NCBI GenBank assembly: GCA_024663395.1
Contig: JANFAH010000003.1
Location: 3,162,001-3,226,000 of the forward strand
DNA: 64,000 nucleotides
Source of the DNA: Pisolithus tinctorius
Lineage: Eukaryota; Basidiomycota; Agaricomycetes; Boletales; Pisolithaceae
Reading direction: 5' to 3'
Within the stretch, counting starts at the first letter, position 1, and each line of letters starts with the position of its first letter. Shown here piece by piece: positions 21,243 through 33,171 of the stretch. The notes beneath the pieces are model-generated. The model had not been told where the DNA came from. It saw nothing but the letters and a program-made list of their open reading frames with translations, and ran no database searches. The position numbers and the translations under genes are program-made.

Positions 21243-23244
21243 TTAGAATGTAATTTCTCTAAACTCTGTGAATCTTTCGGGGACCATCATAAAGGGATCA
21301 ACTGTACTTCGCCCGGCCACCTTGGCAACAGCAGCAGCATGCACACCTTCCAGTGCTTCTGTCCACGATTGTAGTGCAGCATAACGTTGCTTCTCCAGTG
21401 CTTGGCTACAAAGAGATGATTACAACTGAATTTTAGAGAGGGAAACGAGACCTACGTCCTATCCAGTTCCAACCGCATGCCAACTTGGTCTATGCGACCA
21501 TCCACCTTACCTTCAAGAATAAGTCCAATGAGCAACTCCTCAACATCAGCGATTTCAACATTGAGTTGCTGGCAAGAGCAGCGGTGAGCTCCTCTGAGGA
21601 TTACTGGTGAGGAGTGTAACAACGTACCTTGGCAAGGAAGGAGAGTTCAAGTCGAGTGTAAGGTTTGATGAGGTCTATGAGGTACTGGGTTCGTAGGCTT
21701 TTTAGGAGTTCTCCAATGTAAGAGCGGATGAAAGCATCGTCCATGATCGTCGAACGATTGTCTGCAAGGTAAACAGTGAGTATACCTCGCAACCAATAAT
21801 ACAACCCATACCCTTTAAGATCTTCTCTGCCGAATGCACCTCTCTCCGCTGATACGCATCCACTAAATCAGTCATTGCCTTGATTTGTGGATCATTCTTG
21901 TATGGCTTCGTCTCCTGGGAATCGAAGGGATTCACTTCTGAACCTGTCAACATGTTCGCAAGTACAAGGTACTTCAGCACTTGGATACGCTGCGGGGAAC
22001 CTGCTTCGTCATAATTCCGAAAAGATTCGAAAAAGTCTTCCGATGCGCGGTTCCATCGACCTGCGTAACACACATAAGTGTCGGGTAACTTGGCAGACCC
22101 GTAGCCGGAAACTGACGTTCGGCCATCCACATCTTGCCTCCACATTCCTTGATGACCCCCATAATTCGAGGGTGCGGTATCGCAGATCTCACGTTATTGG
22201 CGGCGTTATATATTTCCTACGTTTGAGCTCTTTGAGGATGACCAGGCACCGCGAGCGCGAGGTCAAGCACACCTTAAGTTTTTTGACATTACGCATCTCG
22301 TTATGCATCTGGATCTCGAGGGCGTATATCTCGAGTAATTGGGTACCACGTTGGGATTGGTCCTCGTTGTCCATGGCAGCCTTCGTAGTGGCGTGTAATT
22401 CTTGTATGCGCTGTGTTTTCAGTCGGTGAAACGATCTACAACAGTCGCCGGCGCACACAAACCTTGCTGAGTCGGCCATATTCTTTCCGGTCCAACCAAA
22501 GCTTGGCAAGCTTGAGGTTGGTCTTCACTGATAGCCGCTGTAAAGAAAAGGCATGTTGTGCGGTTAATAGATGACAGCCAACGTGGACCCACCTCATTTT
22601 TCGCCTCCTTCAAAGCCTCATTTGTCACCTGGTAGAACCTTTCCAACACCTCGACTTCAACGGGCCCACCCTTTCCTCCTCCCACGTAATCAAGGATCCC
22701 ATTGATGGTTTTCTCGGAGTAATTGCGCGTCACGGCAGACTTGGTGTAAGTTAACAGTTGCGTGTATGTCTTAAGAGCATCGGCAGGTCGATGGAGTTGG
22801 AGGAAGAGGAGCTTAGTTGATTGTTTGAGTGCTTTGAACCCCCTATATATGCAACACGTAGAACCCAATGTAAACGAATGGTGGTCAGGAGCGCACCAGT
22901 CGCCTTTCTCGGTTTCCTGGTCCACTATGACCTTGAACTCCTTCAACGCTTGCTCTGGATCATCCTCCTTCTTCGCTGAAGGAGACGGATGTCAAGTCCC
23001 AAGATCACCATCCGTATACAATGAATCGAGTGACAGGGCGGGACGTACACTTTGCAGTGTAGTACATATTCTCGACATCTGCACTCCCCGAGTCATTTGC
23101 CTCGTCATTATCGGAGTAGTCGAAACCATAGTCCTGTCATCGAAGTCCATCAGCCCAGGGTTGAGGGGGCGGCGTGCAGGTAGTTGCAGGTCGACGTGCC
23201 TCATCATCGCTGCCTTGCATATAGTCAGCGTCATCATCATCCAT
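21243..23244 (-). CDS. CSN2: COP9 signalosome subunit 2
   Basis: Eleven exons: 23200-23244, 23049-23133, 22897-22975, 22593-22842, 22463-22537, 22273-22410, 22117-22216, 21812-22060, 21628-21761, 21456-21568 and 21243-21405. The coding length is 1431 nt, giving 476 residues. The acidic N-terminus ([15 protein letters not shown]) matches the family. Diagnostic blocks are [70 protein letters not shown] and the PCI/winged-helix part ([23 protein letters not shown]). Exon 1 can only be joined in frame through a GC...AG intron (23134-23199); reading through meets a stop. CSN2 is the scaffold that contacts cullin when the signalosome removes NEDD8. Confidence 0.96.
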
Positions 23245-23586
23245 TGTCTCTAGTAAAAACGGTGCGGTGCAAGGGATCGAAGTAGTGGGCTTGACGTGAG
23301 CGCCAAGCGTCTGCGACCACCGACGCTGTGGGATAAGCTAGGCGTCCCTCTGCAAACTCAAGCACTAATTGTGTGCGCCACAGACCCCTCTTGAGTTAAT
23401 ATCACTATGTTCGGCTACTAGTAGGAAGGTACATACAAGCAATGTGAATGGTGCAGAGTGCCAGTGAAATGCAACAATGCCAACTGGTGTGGATGTCGTG
23501 TAACAATGCTAGGTAAAATACAAAATGGGCAACGAAGCGATAACAACATAGGAGATGCGTCATGGAAAAAAAAAAAAGGCAAGTTT
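23245..23586. other. Intergenic between CSN2 promoter and FAB1 terminator
   Basis: A 342 bp spacer in a head-to-tail arrangement. It contains an 11-base A run near 23567-23577, which on the minus strand is a T-rich tract just after the FAB1 stop codon. Nothing else is recognised. Confidence 0.4.
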
Positions 23587-26500
23587 CTACCAGTCTGCGA
23601 GGGTATTGGAGTCTTCTTCAGGCGAGTCTTTGACTTTCATCCATCGATCAGGAATCTAGACGCATAATATCATCAGCCAAACGCTTAATTAGCAAAGGAG
23701 ATGCCAATTTACCATCGGGAAGTATCTCTCCATTGCGCTGAGGAAGCGTTGCTTGTACTGCTTAGGTGTCACAATCGTCGGCTCGCCTTTCCCGCCACCC
23801 AAAAACGTAGATTCTTTCACCCAGCTTTCCAATTTCTTGTCCCATGTGTACGTCCGGATATAGTCTGCAGTATTATCGGTTACGGACATCCGCACGGTCG
23901 ATAAGTAGCTGAGGACATACCGACGATACCAGCGACGAGTTCATGTGTGTCGTTGTCTACACCAACTACCAGCGAGTAATCCATGACGTTGATATCCGCC
24001 AGGAAGGTGCTGTCGTTATAAAGCGCACCTCGCAAGATGCGTTTCGAGTGCTCCCGCACATAGAAAGGCGAGAGATGAGCGGCTGGCAGGAAATTAGTCA
24101 CACGAAGCGGGCAGACCGGCTAGACATACTTTCAACGAGGTTCTCATCAAGCAATACCTCATTTTCCCGACCAGTCGATTGCACGTGACGGTTTCTGGTG
24201 GACCCTTTCAGGTCATATATCTGGATAAAATGATGAAGTCAAGTGTGAGTAGACGAGAAGTCGTCCCTACCTTCGCAAAACGGCGGTTGTAAAAAAGGTT
24301 CTCCATAACTAGTAGATTCATGTGCATAACTTTAGCTCTGTTTCTCTCTTTTGATTTCTTGAACGTTAGCTTGTAACAACCAAAAACTTTGGCAAGAAGT
24401 GTAGGCCGCTAGAATGCAATGAGCGTACGCTTAGGATTTATGTCAACAAAACATACATCTGCCGCGAATGCTGATGCCATGTAGTCAAAATATGCCGGTG
24501 CAAAGGTCTCCATGGTCGCCAACTCAGCCCTCGACAGCTCCTTCGCAATGAATCGATCATCTACCAGTGAAAAAAAAAGGATCATAATTACACACTTCGA
24601 CTGGGAAAAAAAGGGATTAACCTCGGGTCTTTAGAAATGCCGAACCAGATTTTCCGCCATTAGCGTTCCATTTGACACATCTTGCTAATGACTCGATGAT
24701 GCTTTTGTCACAATCGTACATTTTTCGCAAAGCGTCAAACTGTTCCGGGTACAAAATCGTACAGCTTATCGTCAAGCCACCACTTTCAAATGCTGTTGTT
24801 TCAGGTAGCATGGATGAGTGTGTACGAACCCTTGAAAGGCGAAACCCTTACAAATTACCCATGACATCTTTGAAGATGCTGATTTCAGGTCGTCTGTCGG
24901 GTTCAAGGAGTCCAATGTATCGACATTAACCACGCCCCAGGTTGAGGAACAGTCGGTAGTGGAGTGATCGTCTGGCATGAATGCTTCTCCTTCAGTAAGT
25001 TTTGGTTCCTTAACTGTTCGTTTCTCTGCTCGTGATTTGGCCAACATTTCGCGATATTGTATAGAGCTTTGGAAACGTATGTCAAAAACACCTTGCAGAT
25101 AGAGTGAGACGACGCTCACTTTAAGGACAAGGCAATGATGGAGGTGGGCTCATCAGTATGAACGACCATCGACGAGCCACGGAAAATATGCTCTCGATCA
25201 TCGAGCGTGTCATCATCACACTCGAAATCCTTACTACGAATAGACAATAGTCGGTATATAGAACCACGGATGTCATCTAGAGAGATGGTGGGTGGCGTCG
25301 GCGGTGCTAGATAGCCTGAAGGCTCTGCTTGAAGAAAAGGAGACGGCGGTAGAGATCGTGAATGTTCCGGGACTATAGAGGGCGGCGGTAGAGGTGGGGT
25401 AGAAGACCGTGGAAGAGCTGGCTGTTGGGGTTCAGGGATAGGCTCCTCTTGGACTGTGACTTGTGGCAATGTTTGGGATTGTTCAGGAGAGGATTCCGTA
25501 GTTATCTTGTCAGATGATTTGCGTGCTTCGTCTTCGTCGCCCCCTTCGTCATCTGCCTCACTAGAGCTATCGGAAAGGTCGGTATCATCTTTGATGGCAT
25601 CTTTAATAGGCTGTACATCCACCTTCGCCTCCGAGGAAGCCACAGGACGGGCTTTGCGTCCTCGGATGACTGCATATCTGCGGTTGGCACGTTCATTGTC
25701 CCTACTTATGCGTTCGAAGTGCCTCGCAATGGTGGAAACCCTCGAGCCCCCTGGCTGTTGCGACCTTCTGTTGGTAAACTTTGCGGTACCACCAGAAGGA
25801 ACGCGTGTGGACGGTTTCTCCCGACCTACGGGGCGAGAAGGTGTTTTGACTCGTGCCCTTCCTCCAGCAGATCCTGAGGCCAACTTCGAGGAGAGTGGCG
25901 GAGATGCCATAGACCCCGAACTCTCCATACTCTTGGACCCACGTCTGTCCGGCGAAGTCTGGCGAGAAGTGTCCGGAAGTTTAATTGTATGTGGCGCCTG
26001 CCTGGAGGGCCGTCGATTTCCCAAATAGCGAGGAGCTGCGTTTGCTGCGTAGCCAGACTCGAAATCAGAGACAGACTGTTTTCTAGCAAGATCGTGTCTG
26101 TGCTGGCCACGAACTACCCGCTGGGGAACTCGGGGATTGTCTTCCTGCTCGCTCTCCGAGACAAGTGGAGGCGGTGGTAACAAGGCAGTTTTGGCGAGTT
26201 CTTCGACGCCTTGCGCAGGAATGAAGTCTTGATACCTGGCGACGAGCTCCGCGACGCTGGGGTGCGGAGTCGAACGGCGGGGTAGTCTTGATACGCGTGG
26301 GGGACGATCAGTTCCAAAGCCATTCCGCTTGGCCTGAGGATCACAAATTACTGAGACAAGAAGTACAATTTTCTCTTCGTCACTTACCCGTCTCCGTTCG
26401 GATACAGTACCATCCTCTTTCGATGCTCCAATGGTGGAATCACTATCCGGGTCTGATTTAGTGGCAGCAGCTTGGTGGACCAGCTCTTGAGGTGCAATGG

Positions 26501-29500
26501 ATGCTTCCTCCGATTTCAAGGACAACTCCTTTTCAGCAGGGCTCTCCAGACATGTTTCGAGCTCGGGCTCCGAGATGTCCGATGCAGAGGAAATAAGCGA
26601 CTCTGTAGTATCTGTATCTTTCCGCCTGCCCAATCCACCTTCCTTCACCTCTGAAATTCTCATCGACGGCACGCGGTGTTCAGAAAAGTGACTTGCTAGG
26701 TCAGGTCGCTTTCCCCATCCCACCCGCACAGCACCGAGTGCGGACACGCGGCCAGTACTTTTCTCCAGAGTCAGAGAGCCCCGGGGTTTAGGGAGCTTGT
26801 CAAAGTCCTGTTGCCACGCGACAATACGATCTTGACGGAACGCTCTGACTTGATTCAATGCCAGCGTATCTGTTGGCGGTGACTCGTTGTACACCTTGTT
26901 GATCAGATGAGCGATCTCCTCCCGTTCGGCCACGGCGCGGGCGATCAGTTTATTGATGTCAGCTGTAAGGTTGACGTTGTGGTCCTCATCATCGGTAGCG
27001 GCATCGATGCCAATAAGCTGTAGATCATCGATTAGTGCCGAATACCAGGTTGCGTTCCGCAGCTGGAGGCGCTCAAAATCGGCATTCTTGAGCTCCAGTT
27101 GTATTTCCGGGCTCACGCGGATGCGCATGGCAGGATATATGATCTCGTGCAACGTGATAGGATCTGCCTGGAACCGAACCGTCATACCCCGGACGGCGAA
27201 GTATCTAACGTGGTGTTGGTATATGTTATGCTGACAGCCGGCGCCTTGCACGAGCTTGACATCGGCAGGATAGAAGTGAAGTTCCATGAATTTCGCAAAC
27301 GAGTACCGCTGCATTTCCGCCGAAATCGGAATGAATGGCGTTGCTGAACCACAGACACGACAAGCACTCCAAGTGGTGATCATATCTGGGGAAGGGTACA
27401 TGTGCCTTCCACGGATCTGACCATCCCACTGCTCGACGGCAACGCAAAGCCGGGTTTCATTATGTACGAATACCTGGCAATGTCGTGCAAGCGGTTGGTC
27501 ACATCCTTTGCTTGTGCAGATGGCTCTAGGGTCAAGGAATTGTACCAGCGTGTCGTTGACAGCCTTTTCGATGAATTGGCCAAGCGTGCAGTCGTTTTCG
27601 CCGTAGAATGAGATATAAACCATGCTCGGCGGGGAGCAGGCACCATGGGAACCGAACTCCTCGATTGGAGTGGAAAACTTCCACAGACTGATGCATTGAT
27701 ACTTTTCTACATTCAGGTCGTCGCGATTCTTGCGAAGGTACCACTCCCAGATGCGACGATGTTCATCGTGTTTCCACTTGACCAAGCTTAATTGGCTCTC
27801 GAGTGCGATATCAGCGGTGGTCTTCAAAGACGCAGTCTCCAAACTAGACGGCATAGACGGCATAGGAGAGGCGGCGTATGCTCCTGGCAAAATGTGTTCT
27901 GTTGAATTCGGCTGTGGTTCGAAATAACTTTTTGGATCTCCTATGTCATACTTCTCTTGGTCCGGAGGTGGAGTGTCGGGCAGCGCAGGTAGCGGTAAAG
28001 CTTCAATCTGTGCCTTCACATCGTCACAAATATTAGCATCAGTTTGCGTGCCGTTAGTCACCGCGGTCTCCAGTGTTGGTGTCCTGGAAGGATTATTCTC
28101 CTTGAGTTTGTCCAGTGTCCCTTTCTCTTCTCGCCGAACAATCTCATCCTCCCAGGCACGCTGTGCACGCGTGAGCTCCTCATCTAACTCTTGCATCAGC
28201 CTTATTGGGTAGGGCGGGGGGAAGCGTAATGTAGCAGATACGGAAATGAATGTCTTGTAGTATGGCTCAACTGATGCCTTGATGCGTTTTGATAGTCGCA
28301 CACGATCGGCATCTACATCAGGAAGGTCTTCCTCAGTAGCTTCGCCACTGGGGTCGTCCATTTTTTCCCTCTCTTCGCCAGTGGCGGTCTCCAAATGAAT
28401 TAGCGAGACAGACGAAGGCACGAGTGCACTTGGGCCATGTCCGTTAGGAGTACCGGACGCTTCCAACTGCAGAGACTGCCGCGACATCGTCGCTGGAACC
28501 GCCTCTTGTGAGAGAGACGGTAAAGTTATGACGGAATCCTTCCAAAGATGCGTTTCCAACTTCAAGTTTCTCACGACGAACGTCAGGAACCGGATAGCTT
28601 TCTTTACCTTCCTCAACGTCTCGGAGTCCCCGCCTCTCAGTACAATGGTACACCCCATATCGTGATTACAACCCTCGAAGCGCATGTACGTTTTGCGCCT
28701 CCCTGGGATGAGCGGGTGGTCAAAAGTTTGGATACGGAATCGAGTGCAATGGCCTAGACGAGGTTCTAGGGCCAACTTGTCCATAGATGAAAAGATGTCG
28801 CCCTGAGTCATCCTTGCTACGAACTGGATAGCGGAGGGCTTCACCGACCGAGCAACAGCAATGTTTTGCTTGGCAAGCGCCTCGAGCGCAATGCGCGAGA
28901 CGGATTTTTCCGCTATAACGATGTGCGGGCGAAGTGCAGCAATCCGGCTGGTAAGATTTCCAAGGTACTCCTTCTCCTGACGCATTACCTGTCCGAAATT
29001 CACATACTGTCCTTCGACGCGATGGAACTCCAAGGGAAAGGTAACGAGCATGACGCGAGGGTTATGAAGCGTCCGCGACATTTGTTTATGGGCCACGTTC
29101 TTAGTTATGACAGCCCCGTCAACATATTCTGAATCTGACGGTGTACCGCCCGGTATCTTTTTGATCTTCACGTAGCGCCTGATGTCCATGTCCTCACCCT
29201 GACGATAGGGAAGCGAGGTGAAGGTGAGTTCGCGGGCTATTCGAAGAGCAAGTTTCAGGAGCGTTTCTTCCCACTCCTTGATATTCGGTATATCTTCCGT
29301 CAAAAGCATCTGCCGTAGCATTATTCGCAGGTGAAACATCGAAATCAAGTTAAGTTCATGTGCATATCTACGGGCCAAGGAGTAAGTTATCCGAGTAACC
29401 GGTAAAAGATGCTTACGCGGTAGAATCCCTCCTAGTTCGCCAACTGTCTATATTTGTGATGCTATCCAACCGAGAATGCGCCCTGCTTCGGATAAACGGT

Positions 29501-30928
29501 GTGGCTACGTCGAAATCCCCAAAGCTGTTGAACCTCGACCTCACTGTTTCACAAGCCCCAGGGCCATCGGAGGTACCAAAAAGATCTGGAGAGCTAACTG
29601 GAAATTGGATAGTGCTTGTACTCGGTCGTTCCACGTTCATTGGAGTAGTCATAGGGAACTCCACAGGCGCTTCGGGTAGTGTATCGTCTGGATGCGTGTT
29701 GCTACTTTGCTGGTGCTGGCAGACAACGGCTTCGGGAACCTTCTCATCTTCGATAAGACTCCGCCGGAAAGGAGCGGTACTATCTCGAACGGGCTCAGGG
29801 CACCTAGGTGTCACGAAACCAGATATGTCCGAACCCGAGAGTGAACGCTTCGTCTCTGCGATTGAGTATAAGTTAAATGGCTCTTCAGATCTTCCGAACA
29901 ATTGCGATGCAGCAAATGGCGACTGGGGATGGTGACCTAGACCGAACGTGAATGCATCCGTTCCGAGTTGGTGAGCCGGGAATGGGGATACCGACGACGT
30001 AACCGAACGGTGGTCATCATCGTCTTCCTCATCAACAGTGGCAAGCTTTTCCAGGCATAAGTTGCATACCCGTAACATGCCGTCGTGGCCAAAGCGCGTT
30101 CCTTTGATGATGTTGGAGGCACACCGGGAACAGAATATCTGGCCTACCACGAGTCATCGAGCAGTCATGCATAGTGGCAGAGTACATACCGCAGATGCGA
30201 CAATGGTGCTTTCGGCGCCAAGTCGTGAAGACACTCTTGCAGTCGTAGCATTCTTTAGCATTCCCGTCGTCCATCCAATAATCCCTCGATAACCCTACAC
30301 GATGAGTTAGCCTTAATGCCATAGAGAAGTTCCGGAAGTGCGACAGACCTTCCCCCCGTATTCTTCGAATGACCTTCGACACGGATGCAGACCTCTTCAA
30401 CGATGTTGTGGTGCGTATGCTCCGAGCATCGTCTGGTATGGGAAATCCAGGAATAGCAGTACCGAATGCCGGCCCATCGGTTCCATCATAGAAAGGACCG
30501 CGAGATGGGGGTCGGTCAAATTCGGGCCCGAACGTAGGAGATTCAAAAACGACGGGTGTGAGAGATACGAGAGGAGGGGCAGGATCTGGGGGTACTACTT
30601 TGAGCGAAGTGGGGCGTTGCTCGGAGGATGACCTTGACGAAGGGTTGACTTGTGTATTCGGCAGTGGGGTGGCAGACGGGCGTCTCTGTATGGTCCCGTT
30701 GGCAACCAGCTGGGAATTAGACGTCGGGGCGGGCAATGACAATGCCAGCGGGGCAGTAAAACTGTTCTTTACACGAGAGAAGAGAGAGGTGACCAGCGCG
30801 TAAGAAGAGTTGTCATTCTCATCCTCCTCAGCGAACGGATTGAACGACGTCAGGCTGGTAACGTCCTCGGCCACTTTCGTGCTGCTTCGAGAGGCTGACG
30901 GAGGTCCACTCTGTGCCAGAGACTCCAT
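23587..30928 (-). CDS. FAB1: FAB1/PIKfyve-type phosphatidylinositol-3-phosphate 5-kinase
   Basis: Thirteen exons: 30349-30928, 30190-30294, 29417-30143, 26388-29367, 25120-26333, 24852-25066, 24622-24792, 24457-24560, 24271-24408, 24130-24220, 23921-24082, 23713-23864 and 23587-23655. The coding length is 6708 nt, giving 2235 residues, close to yeast Fab1. The FYVE finger at about residues 197-255 keeps its PI3P-binding RKHHCR and RVC motifs ([26 protein letters not shown]). The CCT/chaperonin-like domain is at about 550-755 ([32 protein letters not shown]). The PIP-kinase domain is C-terminal (about 1940-2235: [24 protein letters not shown], activation loop around [19 protein letters not shown]). 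It makes PI(3,5)P2 on endosomes and vacuoles. Two introns (30295-30348 and 26334-26387) are exactly 54 nt and open in frame. Confidence 0.97.
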
Positions 30929-31057
30929 GTAGACACTTCCTTGTTGATCAGGAGCTTGACAGCTTGGTTATCACTGCTTCCATACTTAGGTAATACGCGC
31001 TGTGCCATATCGGCATCTCCCGAGAACCTTTATGCAGTCATATAGCCCCTGATTACC

Positions 31058-32896
31058 CTACAACTTTCTTGTCCTGCTGTCCTCGGTCTTCTGGGACAGT
31101 GCTTGAGACTGGTGCTTAAGCTCAGCATTATATCGCTCTCTCGTCTTCTTTTTTTCAACACGCTTGGTCTGGCGCTCAGCCTTGACGGCTTGCTTCCGAG
31201 CCTTTTTGTCTTCCTTGGACTCGTCACGCGGTCGGGTAACTGTTTGCTTGGGAACTTGGGTCCGCGGTGAGTGCATAGCCTACGACGCCTGGAAGGAAGG
31301 AATTACCTTGCAGAATTTCCTTATCCTCTGCAGAAGGGCTTGATTTGTGACGTTCCTCCAGAGCGTTCGTGTCTGCACTGGGAAGACCGGTACGATGATC
31401 AAGTTTGATTTTTGGAACAGGTTTAGATGTCCTGGCATGGATGATTTTTGGGTGGTTCTCGAGATTAGTGTAACTCGCTATAGAAATCAGCTGAAGCCAT
31501 CCAACTCATGGGAGTTACCCACTAAGTATAGTTTCGCAATCCCATCGGCTTTCCTTCTCGTTAGCATGGTACGATGCAAACAATTTCTCGTCATCTTCTT
31601 CGTCACTGTCGTTTTCCACTACCGATATTCTCACAGCCCCGTCCTGACCTATTGCCCGCCGAAGAGTATCGAGTTTGTCGACAGCAGAATCTCCAGGAAG
31701 AACAGGTTTTAGCTTCCGCCCCAGTAGTTCGTAATTCTCCACGAAGTCATCAACCATGGCAGTGAAGTCCTCGCGACTCGTAATGAGCTCGGGCGCTTCG
31801 TCGCAGTCGGATAGATCAGACGATGCTTCCTCCTCTACTTTATCCCCGTCTGAACCATACTCATTCGACATGAGCTAGCGGACTAAGGTCAGGGAGTTTG
31901 ACTGAAAGAGAGAGCAAGTCACCTGATCAAAACGCTCGTCCAGCGTAAGTAGTGCTTCTGTGCGGTACATCGATGAGCTGCTCATACTGTACCCTGATGC
32001 TACGGAGGATCCTTTTCGTCTCTGCTTACCCCCAACGACACGCAACTTGGGAAGGTTACCAACCGTGTCGCCGCCCTCCGAGTCGAGCTCCTCGTCACAA
32101 TCACTTGGAGGGGCTCTCTTCTGTTCTTTCTGGAATTTTGCAAATCTTTCCTCCCAACCCCCAGCTTCCTCGTCACCATCTTGGTCACGTTCTGTGTCTG
32201 ACGGCTCTCCATCTTCCTTGAATTCATAATTAACTTCTTCTTCGCCCCTTTCCCCTCCGGCGACCAAATTTCCGAAGAAGTCATCTTCTAGAGAATCGTC
32301 CACAAAAGCATCGTCTTCAAGGGCTTCTAGGGTTTGTCGAAGATGTGGGTCCATATCAGGCTGGAAACCGGAAATCGAGTCGGGAATAGCTTGCTGTGAC
32401 TCGAATTGACGGGGCATCTCATGCCTCGAAGGGAGCGCCTCCGGTGGAAGGTCGTTAAATAATATATCATCCTGTCCCTTTCCCTTAGCCTTGGATTTGA
32501 TTTGACGTATGGACGGAGCCTCGATAAGAAAGCTCTCTACACCTTCCTCCTCGGTCCCCACAGAGCGGAGATGCTGCATGTAATCATATTCGACGTCATC
32601 AAAGTAGACACCATATAGCGCCGCTTCGCCGACGTTGAGACGGGCGTCATGCGCGATGTCTTTTGGATCTAGGGCAGATTCCAACTCTGCGCGCGTTTTC
32701 CCCTAAAGTGCATGCTAGGTATTGATTTCACTGACATTTCAGCTGATATACGCACCTTTCTGTCATTGCCTCGTACAACCTCCTTTAGCACGTGCTGACT
32801 CGCGTCTGGATCATTAATAAGAGGATCTCTTTGTGATCTATGGACAAGCTGGAAATGCTTTGCTCCAGGCTGTCTGAATATTGACTTGGTGGGCAT
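31058..32896 (-). CDS. LTV1: Ltv1, 40S ribosome assembly and export factor
   Basis: Five exons: 32756-32896, 31923-32702, 31523-31874, 31307-31477 and 31058-31239. The coding length is 1626 nt, giving 541 residues. The N-terminus has KSIFRQPGAKHFQLVHRSQR, then LPPEALPSRHEMPR. Long acidic stretches follow (residues about 130-210), then KGSSVASGYSMSSSSMYR, which is the Ser-rich segment phosphorylated by casein kinase 1 in the yeast protein, and LTLDERFDQ. Next come DWCETIL-like text, TGLPSADTNALEERH and a strongly basic C-terminal helix (RPRDESKEDKKARKQAVKAE). Ltv1 travels with pre-40S particles and is released after Hrr25-type phosphorylation. It is divergent from TAF2 across a 275 bp spacer. 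Confidence 0.95.
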
Positions 32897-33171
32897 CTTT
32901 TCTCCCCAACCACACACACTGAGTAAATGTAGGAGGAGCACAGCCACCAAGCTTGCGGATGTATTACGTAAGCGTTGTCGGTTGCTCCTTCCCCGTCACG
33001 AATCCCACCGCTGCAGCAGTGACGGTGGAGGCCACTGCACTTGCTACGTCTTCAATATCTTGCCGTTCGTTCACACTCGCGTCAACGTCTTGTCCAGCAT
33101 CGTAAAGTAGTCGAAAGGACTGCTATAGAGCACCTGAAGTTCGGCGCCTTGGTCTGCTTGCAAGTTGGAAG
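32897..33171. promoter_or_regulatory. Shared promoter between LTV1 (minus) and TAF2 (plus)
   Basis: A 275 bp spacer between divergent starts. No TATA box or known site is evident. Confidence 0.55.

Noticed and set aside
25456..26028. 190-codon plus-strand ORF
   Set aside because: It is antisense to the continuous FAB1 coding sequence and has no domain of its own.
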